Of a stretch of DNA of 64,000 nucleotides, positions 53,335-63,987 are shown in pieces. Numbering within the stretch: the stretch's first letter is position 1; each line of letters starts with the position of its first letter. A program made the translations under genes and the position numbers. Below the pieces are notes generated by a model, which was not told the origin of the DNA, did no database searches, and worked only from the letters and a program-made list of their open reading frames with translations. The DNA comes from Scylla paramamosain (Eukaryota > Arthropoda > Malacostraca > Decapoda > Portunidae). Where the stretch lies: assembly GCF_035594125.1 (NCBI RefSeq), contig NC_087163.1:9543501-9607500 (forward strand), in the 5' to 3' direction.

Positions 53335-54580
53335 TTAACGCCGGGGGTTATGTTGACCCCGGCCTCTCACGTTTTTTGTTGTCCAAGCTTGAGCAGGGTA
53401 GGAGCGCCTGTGTTCACCACTGGAGGGCATCCTACGAAAACCATACGGCTGATATCTGGATGGGAATCCACGGGAGGAGGCCTTGGCAAAAAAGTTACAT
53501 TGTTTACCTCCACCAAATCTGCCACTGCTTGCTGTCCAAGATGTAGGCTTCTTAAAAGTGAATTTGGTTTTCAGCCCTTCTGCCTCCTCAATATTTCTGT
53601 TGGCTTGTGACAGGTCATCCCCAAACAATAGACCCGTCATGGGAGCCTTGTCAGCACACAAATGAGAATATTTGGGATTAATGTCCCTCTTTATGATATG
53701 TCGCCTGTTCAAGTTATTTCTGTAGTGGGCATTACCCAATAATGCCAATGCACCATTGAGCATGGCCACCTCATTTGCAATAATTTGGTGCTCTTCATCA
53801 TGTGCCACCTTGTCTAGCACAGTAAGCGATTTTACAACAATAGTAGCTGCCTTGGTAATATCTTTTTCCCACTTCCCTTAAGCGGAAGTCTGCCTTCTTT
53901 GCCTCTGCAGGCAGCGCGTCCAGGACCTGTGGGTTGCAATCCACTTGAGTTAATGCATGGCAGTTATTTGGTCTAAATATCACCTCATCCTCTACAATGG
54001 CTTTGAAATCTTCCTGCCTCATGCTATTAATAAACAGGTGGTTCACCATTGCAGCAATTTCCTTGTCAAGTTCTTTTGAGACAGTTTCCATGGGTCCATA
54101 ATTCTTAGCACCTTGTAACAATATACTATCATGAGGAACATCCCTCTGGATTTCCTCTTCCTCATCACTGTCCTCCCTCAGTGGAGTTCTAAATCCAGAA
54201 AATCCTGCCTGTGATTCCTGAGAATCAGGCATCAAAGTATTATTTGACACCTACAGGGGAGCATTGTTATGAACTGCTTTTGACTTCACAGCCCCATTTT
54301 CCTTCTTAAGCTTGTCCATGTCTTTTCTCAACTCAGTCAAAGCATCCATAATCATGCCCAAAGAAGGCGCAGTGCTGTCTTCACCAGCTTATTTTCGAGA
54401 AGGGGAAGGTGACCGAGAGTAACTTAACCTCTCATGACGAGTAGAACGGCTCTTAGATCTGGATCTTTCTTCATGTTTACTCCCCTTGTGTAGTTCCTTT
54501 ACCTTAGCTGAGGTGCGTGGCATGCTGGTAGTTCTGAATCTCTCAGGACTGGGGCAAGCATCAGAAGGCGTCCTAGACAT
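53335..54580 (-). pseudogene. Gag-like gene of DIRS C
   Basis: Start Met at 54580 (MSRTPSDACPSPERFRTTSM). RS-rich N-terminus (ERSRSKSRSTRHERLSYSRS), private stop at 54389 (SPSRK*), shared stop at 54251, then GFSGFRTPLREDSDEEEEIQ, LLQGAKNYGPMETVSKELDK. An A-run is one base long near 53870 and shifts VGKDITKAA to VGKRYYQGS. The rest, 53820-53335, reads MLNGALALLGNAHYRNNLNR, PKYSHLCADKAPMTGLLFGD, SQANRNIEEAEGLKTKF and a Gly/Arg tail. Confidence 0.8.
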
Positions 54581-54745
54581 GGCGGCTAATGTTAACAAGA
54601 TGCCACCCCTTTTAACAGCAGTTCCTTTTATAACCCCACGGGTGCCTTAACGTCACACACAGGGTAACTTTAAATCAAAAACTCCTTCCTTATAGTAATC
54701 TGGGAAGTCAAATGCCCCCAGGCTTGTAAATAAGGCAATATTTTT

Positions 54746-55075
54746 CTTGCCCCAATAATGGGTAACAAGATGGAACCATCTCGCACCTATGTCGGCTCAC
54801 GAGAGTGCCCAAATATTGTTATATATATATAGCATAAAATATTTGCCAATAATCCGCCTTATACCAAGTAACGGATATCATATAACCAATAATCCGCCCT
54901 TATACAAGGTAACGGATATTTATAGTCCTTAATCCGCCCTTAAATCAGGTAACGAATTCAAATAGGCAACACTCCGCCCTTATCAGGTAACGGATATCCA
55001 TAGGCAATACTCTGCCCTATAATCAGGTAACGGATAACTAAAGACAATATTCCACCCTTATAACAGGTAATGGAA
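54746..55075 (-). other. Leader hairpin array, DIRS C (7 units, about 40-nt period)
   Basis: Units start at 54746, 54851, 54891, 54931, 54971, 55010 and 55050; the last six are spaced 40, 40, 40, 39 and 40. In minus sense 54919-54891 is AUCCG, UUA, CCUU, loop GUAU, AAGG, G, CGGAU. 55075-55050 is UUCCA, UUA, CCU, GUUAUA, AGG, G, UGGAA. 54769-54746 is CUUG, UUA, CCC, AUUAUU, GGG, G, CAAG. Units 54931 and 55010 have one outer mismatch. Confidence 0.8.
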
Positions 55076-55189
55076 ATCATAATACACAATCCAAACAAGA
55101 AAACTGTAATATTCCTATCACTCCTCGATAACAGAAGTCGTAACAACAGAACAGGAGGTGGGACCGACGTCCGACTTGTGTGGTGTCTG

Positions 55190-55271
55190 CGTAGTAACTG
55201 ACTGTGTGGCGAAGTGTAGTGTATGTCATGTGAACGGCACCATCTAGCAGACAAGTGATTTGCCGAAGTAA
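55190..55271 (-). repeat. DIRS C left end and inverted repeat
   Basis: 55225-55271 left terminus; 55195-55240 faces the right-end repeat (GTGGCGAAGTGTAGTGTATG in plus sense). ATT core at 55272-55274. Confidence 0.85.
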
Positions 55272-55274
55272 AAT

Positions 55275-56590
55275 TTAATGGGTTGTGAGAATGTCCTTAT
55301 CTTCCAAAAACTTTGTCCATTTTTTTTTTTTATTATTCTTTCACATATTTTTGCAACCACACTCATCATCAAAACCGGTCTATAATTTAATGGGTCTTGT
55401 GTGTCTCCTCCTTTAAATATGGGTACGATGTTTGGCCTTTTCCAATCCTGTGGAACTATTCCTTCATTAATAGAGGTACATATGATGGCATATAATTTAT
55501 CACTAAGCTGGTTACTGCATTCTTTTATTACCCATCCTGACACTCCATCCGGTCCTGTGGCCTTTCTCATTTCTAATGTTTTGATGATTTCATCAACTTC
55601 CTCTTTTGTTACTTGAAATTCCTCTATTTTTCCATTTTTAGGTGTGCACAATGGCCTTATAAATTCCTTTTCCTTTGTAAAAACTCCCGTAAAGCTCTTA
55701 TTCATCACTTTTGCCATCTCTTTCAGGTCTTCATAAACCACTCCATCTACCATTAGCTTTCCTATACTCACTTTGCTTTTCAGTTTACCATTCACATATC
55801 TATAGAAGAGTTTGGGATCATGTTTATACCTGTCTAGTATATCTTTTTCAAACTGTCTATGTTCATCCCTCAGGATCTTCACGTAATCATTCCTTGCTTG
55901 TTTGTAATTATTCCACAGGTTAATTCTTTTACTTTTCCTCTATTTTTTCCATGTATGCTCTTTTGTCATTCCTGCTGCTTCACATCTTTTATTAAACCAC
56001 TTTTTTTTTATCAGCTATTACTGTCTGCTTTTTAGGCACAAACTTTTTTTCACCTTTATATATTTTAAGAAATTCATCCCACTTCTCTTCGACCCCTGTA
56101 GCCTTATGGAATCTATCCCATCTCTCCTCTTGAAAATAAACTTCCTCATGTTATCAAAGTCTGCCTTACAGTAGTTTAATCTCCCAGCATGGTGTTCTTC
56201 ATTCTTTTGATTCTCTATTTCCTCATTTATATTGAAGCTATGGTAGCATGGTCACTTTTGGCTAACGAACACCCTATGTGAACATTCTCAATTCCTTCTG
56301 GTTCCTTACTAAATAACAGATCTAGTCTTGATGTTTCTCTATCTTTTCCAAATCTTGTATCTCCTTTTATCCATTGCGTTAATTTATTATCCATTGCCAG
56401 CTGTAATAATTTATTTCCCCAAGATGATTCAGTTCCCTCCATGTACCACTGTTCCCAACACACATCCTTACAGTTAAAATCTCCCATCATGATCAATTTG
56501 TCACCCCTTAGCACATTCTCTGTCCAGTTCACTGTGTCTTTTATCATTATTTCATATTCTTCATTTGACCAGGCATTGGTTTTGGTTTTT
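55275..56590 (-). mobile_element. LINE family 1, copy L9, upstream part
   Basis: Minus strand. Endonuclease end 56590-56227: PKTKTNAWSNEEYE, LIMMGDFNCKDVCWEQW, TSRLDLLFSKEPEGIENVH, SLAKSDHATIA. Linker 56220-55900 with stops. 55882-55400: YKHDPKLFYRYVNGKLKSKV, EKEFIRPLCTPKNGKIEEF, LEMRKATGPDGVSGWVIKEC, DWKRPNIVPIFKGGDTQDPL, NYRPVLMMSVVAKICERIIK. The last 107 bases (55281-55395) duplicate sequence that also stands on the other side of DIRS C at 44765-44872. The 5' cut touches a (GT)n tract at 56592. Confidence 0.78.
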
Positions 56591-56591
56591 G

Positions 56592-56614
56592 GGTGTGTGT
56601 GTGTGTGTGTGTGT
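56592..56614. repeat. (GT)n microsatellite
   Basis: Short (GT)n at the junction of LINE L9 and a jockey-type 3' end. Confidence 0.9.
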
Positions 56615-57047
56615 TTGTTATGTCAGAAGGCCACTGACCAAGGGCAACAAAAAGTTTTAGTAAAAAAGAAAGGCCTTTTAATGCCAGTTCCCATAGAGAT
56701 ATCAAATATAATAATAATAAAAAAAAAAAAACAGAGGACAAGTGTCTTGATACCTCCCTCTTGAAAGAGTTCAAGTCATAGGAAGAAGGAAATATAGAAC
56801 CAGGCTGCGAGTTCCAGGGTTTATCAGAGAAAGGGATGCATGATTGAGAATATTGGAATAGGGATGAGAGAAAGAAGAAAGTCTTGTGCAGCCAGACCAC
56901 AGGAGGAGGGGAGGCATACAGTTAGTAATATCAGAGGAGCAGTTAGCGTGAAAATACTGGTAGAAGATAGGAAGAGCTGCAACATTGTGGCAGTGAGAGA
57001 GAGGCTGAAGACAGTCAGTTAGAGGAGAGGAGTTGATAAGTGTTGGG
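56615..57047 (-). mobile_element. Jockey-type LINE 3' end
   Basis: Minus strand, in shifting frames: SPTLINSSPLTDCLQPLSHC, HNVAALPIFYQYFHANCSSD, ITNCMPPLLLWSGCTRLSSF, SHPYSNILNHASLSLINPGT, then WNSQPGSIFPSSYDLNSFKR and EVSRHLSSVFFFLLL. This is the C-terminal module also seen on the plus strand near 9.5-9.8 kb. An A/T-rich 3' UTR runs to 56615. Truncated at about 57047. Confidence 0.72.
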
Positions 57048-58139
57048 GATTCCAAATGTGTAATAAACCACAAATCGTAACAGGTGTTTATTGCTTGAAG
57101 TGTTTCGACCTGCAAACATGGGCAAATCAATACACATCCACATATCATAGTACACCCAGTTCAATCCCTCACAATGGTACCAAGAAAATAACACTTCATG
57201 TAGAGATTCTGACATCCGTTACAATCATATCCCAAATATAAAAATAAAGCAACAATCAGTATACAAAATCCAACTAAACTTCACTTGTATATCACTCATA
57301 ATACTCAATAAATTCCCATAATGTACTCACTTCAGTGGCCCACACTGACGCTCTTCGAATCCCCGTAGCACACCTGACATGTCACCCCAACTATCATCCA
57401 GTCCAGGGCGTCCTCACAACTCTGTCTGGCAACAATATATCCCTTGTACATTACCCTATCTTACTAATACATCCTCTATTTGTAACCTTCACCAAATTAT
57501 ACTAATCACAGCACATGGCGGGTAAATAAACACAACTAACCTGTAGCACGGAGGACCAACCAACACACCAACCGACATGAGGTCCAGGGCGTCCCTACAT
57601 TCTCCGTCTGGCAAACAATAATATCACTTGTATTACCTTAGCTACTAAACACATCCTTTGCTTGTAATCTTCACCACAGTATACTAATTCACAGCACAAG
57701 GTATATAAATAAACACAACTAACCTGTAGCACAGAGGACCACCCAACACAACAACCCACAGTACATTGGTGGGCCGGCTTAGACAACCCGCCAGGCTGAC
57801 CATGTTCACAGGTAGTGGGTGAAACAAAACACCACAAAGAAGCGTACCAAACTTCTCCCATTCCAACAAAACACAACTTACATTTTCTTTAACACAGATA
57901 ACAAAAATATATTGTATAAATAAATAATAGATGGTTAACATATCATTTTAATGATACAATAAGACAAAAAGCTTTTGATTCCACTGTCTCTAAAACAGTG
58001 ATGTAAGTGGAATCCCTCCATACATATGAAGTAAACTCCATATATGGACAGATAAGGCCCCTGTACAGAGTTAACATTTAGGGTGGGGAAGGGCGTGAGA
58101 AAAACTGGCAAACAACACAAAACTCCTGACCTCATAGAA
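57048..58139. repeat. Unassigned block with a 180-bp tandem duplication
   Basis: 57403-57575 and 57583-57757 are diverged copies of one unit: both begin CCAGGGCGTCC, pass through TCTGGCAA, CTTGTA, a TTTGTAACCTTCACC or CTTGTAATCTTCACC stretch, CACAGCACA, and end AAATAAACACAACTAACCTG, then AGGACCA(A/C)CCAACACA. Identity is roughly 80-85 percent by eye. No protein text. The block separates two jockey fragments. Confidence 0.6.
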
Positions 58140-58570
58140 GCTGCTTTAACTAAAGATGAGATATGAAGTTTCCATTCTAAATTACATATAAGTAAAAGAC
58201 AGAATGAGGATATTCATTGTAGAAGAGGGGACAGTTGAGTGCCAGTGAAGAAGAGGGAGTAGATATCTGGAAGGTTGTGTTGAGTTGATAGATGGGGGCA
58301 TAGAGTTTTGAGGCATTGAACAATACTAAATTTGCTCTACCCTAATGACAAATTTTAGAGAGCTCAGAAGTCAGGTGTTTTGTGGCTTCCCACTGTGAGC
58401 TGTTTACTTCCTGAAGGGTTGGACCTCTACGAAAAAGACATGGAAAAGTGCAGGGTGGTATCATTAGTGTAGGAGGGGATAAGACAAGAAGTTTGATTTA
58501 GAAGATCATTGATAAATAATAGGAAGAGAGTGGGTTATAGGATGTGGTGCTATGGAGGGTAGCAGCTTAG
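58140..58570 (-). mobile_element. Jockey-type LINE fragment (RT palm)
   Basis: Minus strand: LINDLLNQTSCLIPSYTNDT followed by TLHFSMSF (the ADD motif C has become TND), RPTLQEVNSSQWEATKHLTS, NLVLFNASKLYAPIYQLNT. It is the part of pol upstream of the 56.6-57.0 kb fragment, and is dead. Confidence 0.6.
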
Positions 58571-58957
58571 TTTGTTTAGTTAAGTTTTTAGTTTTCATTA
58601 ACTTTTATTTTAGATTTTTCTTTACCTTTTAACTCTTCACTCTATAAAATTATTACTTTACCTTTTCTTGAATTCTCTATTTTACCTTTGGTTACTTGGT
58701 AGCATGTCTGAGTATTAAAAATAATCATTTGGTAGCATTACTGTGTATTAGGCACTGATGTCCCTTCAGAATATTGAATTTATAGGTGTAGTTTGTTTTT
58801 AACAAAAGGTATGGGTGCAGCTGGGAGGAAGAATGACAAGTCACCTTTTCACAAAACAAACTAAGTTATTTAATTACTATTTCACCATAATTAATTCACA
58901 ATTTAACTCATGAATTTATGAGAACAAGAACAAAATTTTCACCAGACACTCCCAACT
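58571..58957. other. No gene seen
   Basis: AT-rich unique sequence; flank of DIRS E. Confidence 0.35.
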
Positions 58958-58960
58958 AAT

Positions 58961-59350
58961 TACAGAAGTACATGAGACTTACCGTAGGTTAGTTGAAATG
59001 TGCTTCGGATTTTGCGAGGCACATCACGTCTGCTAGATGGTAGAGTTCACATGAGATACACTACACTTCGCCACACAGTCAGTCTTTAAAGATACAACTA
59101 CCCACATGAAATATTATCTCCCAACCCTTCCAGTCCTTGAATTTTTGTTGTGTAAACCAAGAATCATCAATTAACAAAGGGAGGGAGTGGAGGGCATGTG
59201 AACTCTACCATCTAGCAGACGTGATGTGCCTCGCAAAATCCGAAGCACATTTCAACTAACCTACGGTAAGTCTCATGTACTTCTGTAATTTTACTTCGGC
59301 AAATCACTTGTCTGCTAGATGGTGCCATTCACATGAGATTTTAAAGTCAT
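58961..59350 (-). repeat. DIRS E right end, inverted repeat and internal complementary region
   Basis: Same layout as C: right terminus 58961-59054, inverted copy 59202-59292, inverted left end 59293-59348. Only a few base differences from C. Confidence 0.9.
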
Positions 59351-59486
59351 GTGGGTGTTGTATGTAAAGGGTTCTGTCAAATTTCACATTTTGTAAATAG
59401 GTGTAAATAAAAGTTCCTATTACAAAAACCCCATTGTCATTTATGAAAATAGAACATGATTTTTACTGCTGATAACATTTCAAACC

Positions 59487-60478
59487 TTACATTATACTGA
59501 GCCTGGCACTGCTTCTTGAAAAAGGGTCTATTTCCCCTTGTATATCCTTATTATAATATTTAGCAAATGTGGCTTCCTGCATCCAACGAGCTTTTGCCAT
59601 GATGGTGGCAATAGGCACATCCAGTGCCATGGCCTTAGACACTGACACAGGTCTAATACTACCTGCTGTGTACCTCTTGGTATCAATCCCACACTTACAT
59701 AACATGGTCTTAAGCCACCTTGCCACCATGTCCTTAGAAACACCCCTATGGGGTTTTATATAACTTATGAGTAGTCCCCCATCTGCATTTCCAGATTCTG
59801 TCCTTAGTCTCTCAGTTCTTTCTATATATTCTTTCATAGCCTTAACTACACACAATCTGTAATCCTGAGGATAAGCTTTAAATACAATAGTACGAACATT
59901 AAATTTTGGCCTGCATTGCTTGATGTTACCACAAACAAAACTGAAACAGATTCTTCTCCAAATGCCATATTCACCAACAATAAGTGCAAAGTTTGGATCC
60001 TGGCTGCTTGTGTCATTGCCATCAGCATCACCATTTTTAGCGACAAGTCTTTCAGTGTTAGGCTGTGTAGTGGTTCCACGAGTCTTATCTTTTGTAATAC
60101 AAGTTTCACATCCCAGGTCGTTGCGTACCTGGGTGTAGAAGGGCGTAAGTTGAAGACTCCCCGCAGAAATCTGTTGACAAGTGGGTGATTGCCCGCTCTG
60201 CAGCCTTCCACCATAATTCCTATTGCAGATAGAGTCCCTCTCGCCGTGTTAATGCTTTCATAACCCACATTCCTTTGAAAGTTACGAGACAGAAAGTTTA
60301 ATATATCTGCTATAGATGGTGCAATGGGATTAATGTTCCCTCTACTACAAAAGAGTGTCCACCTCTTGATGTGAGTGTTGTATTGTCTACCTGTTGCTGG
60401 TTTCCAAGAGGCCATAATGATTTCTGTACCTTCTTTAGATATGCCACGTTCTCCAAGTTGTTTCTGGACAACTGACAA
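59487..60478 (-). pseudogene. Tyrosine recombinase of DIRS E
   Basis: 60478-59940 is open (SVVQKQLGERGISKEGTEII; GYESINTARGTLSAIGIM; MTQAARIQTLHLLLV with the catalytic Arg). A short loss at about 59932 turns VLLGGNIKQC into VLFVVTSSNAG and shifts the frame. The C-terminal part is 59855-59487 (KPHRGVSKDMVARWLKTML, YTAGSIRPVSVSKAMAL, ARWMQEATFAKYYNKD). Gly again stands where His is expected. Confidence 0.82.
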
Positions 60479-62372
60479 GCCATCAGATTTGTGTGTTTCA
60501 TTATTGGGTGCTCCTCAGCAGTTGACGGATGCATTAGCACATTTTTCCTTCTCTGTATGACCCGAGGGTCGTCTACTAGCATCCGAAGGAGCACCCCCAT
60601 CCATGGTTGTGATGGCCAAAGTGGCACTATGATCCATCCTCTGGTCCTTTCCTCCCTTAACTTCAGCAGACATCTAGAGATCAGAGAGAAGGGAGGAAAG
60701 AGGTAAACCAATTTAAATTTAGCCCAAGGAATTGTAACTGCAGCAATATATGCAGCCTCTGGATCTGGTGTCCATGCACAGAATGGAGTCATTTTTTTTG
60801 TTCAAGCGTGAAGCGAATAGGTCTATACAAGGATTCCCAAATATAGAACACAATTCCTTAAATATCATCTCATTCAGCTGCCACTCATGTCCGTCATTAA
60901 AGTAACGTGATGCCTCTTCGGCCATGACGTTACATTTGCCTGGTATGTGAGAAGCTGTCAGCCATACCCCATTACTAAGACACCATTCCCAGATATTCCT
61001 ACTAATATCATCACAAACTATTGACTTAACACCTCCCATCTCATTCACGTAATTAATCGCTGTGGTGTTATCACATAACACCCTGACGTGTAAACCTCTA
61101 AGATGTGTAAAAGATCTCAATGAGAATAACATAGCCAATAATTCACGCATTAATGTGTGAACGCACCTCTTCAGGGGACCATCTGCCATTGGTAGTGATG
61201 CTATTTTGGCAACCTGCCCATCCTAGATTTTAAGCATCTGTGAACAACTCAGTATCTGGTGCATTTCTGAATATTTTCCTGTTTTGATTCTCCAATTCCT
61301 TAATCCACCAGTTTAAATCTGTTCTAATCTCCTCTGTAATGTTCATCCATCTATTAAAGTCTCCACATGCCTCTTCCAAAGCCTTAATCTTTGCTCTTTC
61401 CATCCTCCTATAGTGCATCTTCCCCATCTCTACAGCTGGGATTGCTGCCACCAGCAGGCCAATCACTCTTGCAACAATTCTAATTTTTTCTTTGTCTATT
61501 GACTAAAAGAGAGCAATGCTGTATAATCTCATCCCTCCTACGCGCCGGCAAGGTAACTGTCATGGCCACCAAATCTATCACGTTACCTAAATACTCAATA
61601 CGCGTAGTGGGACTTAAAACAGATTTCTCCACATTTATGCAGAAACCTACACTCTGCAACAACTGAATGTTCTCGGCAAAGAGCTACTATACAGAAGCGT
61701 ATCATCAATATAACTAGTGATGTTGTGGCTTTTATGCCTAAGTGTAGAGAAAACTGGCTTCAGAAGTTTTGTAAATAGACGAGGACCATCCGAAAACCCG
61801 TTAGGTAGACATGTGAACTGGTAAATCTTATCCAGCCATCTAAAACAGATATTTTTGTTGTTCCTCTGCAATTTTTACTGAATAATAGGCTTTCTTAAGG
61901 TCTATAGAAGCCATATAATCTCCTTGACTAAGCAACTGTAATACTTGTTCAAAATTTTCCATTTTAAAATGAGTATATTCTACATGCCTGTTCAGTTTTC
62001 AAGATTTAACACCATCCTGTAATCCCCCGTCTTATTCTTCCTCAGAAAAACTGGTGAAAGTATTTGTTGATCCTGTCCATGTGTCTCTATGATGGCCTTT
62101 ATCTCTAACAATTTTTTAACCTCCTAATGCATAATCAGTTTATCTTCCTCACTAAAGACATACTGTATATCCTCTCTAAATAAATATTCGATATTAGCTT
62201 CATCTATATTCAGATGACAATGTTCCACCATATCCAAAATGAACAGGTCACTTGTAATCACACGCCATTTATTGATAAACTTGTGAAGTTGCCCAGCCTC
62301 AAATTGTTCTTTCACCTGGGTTAATGCCGGGGGATATGTTGACCCCGGCCTCTCACGTTTTTTGTTGTCCAA
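60310..62372 (-). pseudogene. Reverse transcriptase / RNase H of DIRS E
   Basis: 62372-62124 (QVKEQFEAGQLHKFINKWRV, ending LIMH*), a stretch with a lost base near 61997, 61871-61660 (IYQFTCLPNGFSDGPRLFTK, SYIDDTLLYSSSL), a 22-23 base loss near 61672, 61662-61480, 61466-61230 (IGLLVAAIPAVEMGKMHYRR, ELFTDA*), 61189-60719 (VLCDNTTAINYVNEMGG, HIPGKCNVMAEEAS, DLFASRLNK) and 60792-60310 (YLFPPFSLI). It has more frame breaks than C in the RT part. Confidence 0.82.
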
Positions 62373-63567
62373 GCTTGAGCAGGGTAGGAGCGCCTGTGTT
62401 CACCACTGGAGGGGATCCTGCGAAAACCATACGGCTGATATCTGGATGGGAATCCACAGGAGGAGGCCTTGGCAAAAAAGTTACATTGTTTACCTCCACC
62501 AAATCTGCCACTGCTTGCAGTCCAAGATGTAGGCTTCTTAAAAGTGAATTTGGTTTTCAGCCTTTCTGCCTCCTCAATATTTCTGTTGGCTTGTGACAGG
62601 TCATCCCCAAACAATAGACCCGTCATGGGAGCCTTGTCAGCACACAAATGAGAATATTTGGGATTAATGTCCCTCTTTATGATATGTCGCCTGTTCAAGT
62701 TATTTCTGTTTTGGGCATTACCCAATAATGCTAATGCACCATTGAGCATGGCCACCTCATTTGCAATAATTTGGTGCTCTTCATCACGTGCCACCTTGTC
62801 TAGCACAGTAAGCGATTTTACAACAATAGTAGCTGCCTTGGTAATATCTTTTTTCCCATTTCCCTTAAGCGGAAGTCTGCCTTCTTTGCCTCTGCAGGCA
62901 GTGCGTCCAGGACCTGTGGGTTGCAATCCATTTGAGTTAATGCATGGCAGTTATTTGGTCTAAATGTCACCTCATCCTCTACAATGGCTTTGTAATCTTC
63001 CTGCCTCATGCCATTAATAAACAGGTGGTTCACCATTGCAGCAATTTCCTTGTCAAGTTCTTTTGAGACAGTTTCCATGGGTCCATAATTCTTAGCACCT
63101 TGTAACAATATACTATCATGAGGAACATCCCTCTGGATTTCCTCTTCCTCATCACTGTCCTCCCTCAGTGGAGTTCTAAATCCAGAAAATCCTGCCTGTG
63201 ATTCCTGAGAATCAGGCATCAAAGTATTATTTGACACCTACAGGGGAGCATTGTTATGAACTGCTTTTGACTTCACAGCCCCATTTTCCTTCTTAAGCTT
63301 GTCCATGTCTTTCCTCAACTCAGTCAAAGCATCCATAATCATGCCCAAAAAAGGCGCATTGCTGTCTTCACCATCGTATTTTGGAGAAGGGGAAGGTGAC
63401 CGAGAGTAACTTAACCTCTCATGATGAGTAGAACGGCTCTTAGATCTGGATCTTTCTTCATGTTTACTCCCCTTGTGTAGTCCCTTTACCTTAGCTGAGG
63501 TGCGTGGCATGCTGGTAGTTCTGAATCTCTCAGGACTGGGGCAAGCATCAGAAGGCGTCCTAGACAT
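62321..63567 (-). pseudogene. Gag-like gene of DIRS E
   Basis: Start Met 63567 (MSRTPSDACPSPERFRTTSM). Open through SPKYDGEDSNAPFLGMIMDA and LTELRKDMDKLKKENGAV to the shared stop APL* at 63238; then 63237-62860 with LLQGAKNYGPMETVSKELDK and ALTQMDCNPQVLDALPAEAK. An A-run two bases longer than in A shifts the frame near 62855. 62800-62321 holds MLNGALALLGNAQNRNNLNR, PKYSHLCADKAPMTGLLFGD and a Gly/Arg tail. Confidence 0.8.
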
Positions 63568-63732
63568 GGCGGCTAATGTTAACAAGATGCCACCCCTTTT
63601 AACAGCAGTTCCTTTTATAACCCCACGGGTGCCTTAACCTCACACACAGGGTAACTTTAAATCAAAAACTCCTTCCTTATAATAATCTGGGAAGTCAAAT
63701 GTCCCCAGGCTTGTAAATAAGGCAATATTCCT

Positions 63733-63987
63733 CTTGCCCCAATAATGGGTAACAAGATGGAACCATCTCGCACCTATGTCGGCTCACGAGAGTGCCCAAA
63801 TATTGTTATATATATATAGCATAAAATATTTGCCAATAATCCGCCTTATACCAAGTAACAGATATCATATAACCAATAATCCGCCCTTATACAAGGTAAC
63901 GGATATATATTTATAGTCCATAATCCGCCCTTAAATCAGGTAACGGATTCAAGTAGGCAACACTCCGCCCTTATCAGGTAACGGATA
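63733..63987 (-). other. Leader hairpin array, DIRS E (5 units seen, continues past the window)
   Basis: Units at 63733-63756, 63838-63865, 63878-63905, 63922-63949 and 63962-63987, orthologous to those of C. In minus sense 63949-63922 is AAUCCG, UUA, CCU, loop, AGG, G, CGGAUU, where C has a mismatch. 63865-63838 has a mismatch where C pairs. Confidence 0.8.

Larger units (their letters stand above)
44873..55271 (-). mobile_element. DIRS1-like retrotransposon C (host of D)
   Basis: 5.3 kb of its own sequence, split at 45294-45296/50376-50378 by element D. Left end 55271, hairpin leader 55075-54746, gag 54580-53335, RT/RNase H 53329-51300, recombinase 51468-50487, complementary region and right end 45280-44873. 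Inserted in LINE L9 at the codons for PLNY-RPV, with ATT at 44870-44872 and 55272-55274. Nearly identical to E, and shares three nonsense codons with it (gag APL*, RT LIMH*, RNase H TDA*). Also has private lesions. Confidence 0.9.

Noticed and set aside
54851..55075. CRISPR-like array (regular spacing of about 40 nt)
   Set aside because: Eukaryotic context; units are hairpins that differ in stem sequence, with no constant repeat and no cas genes.
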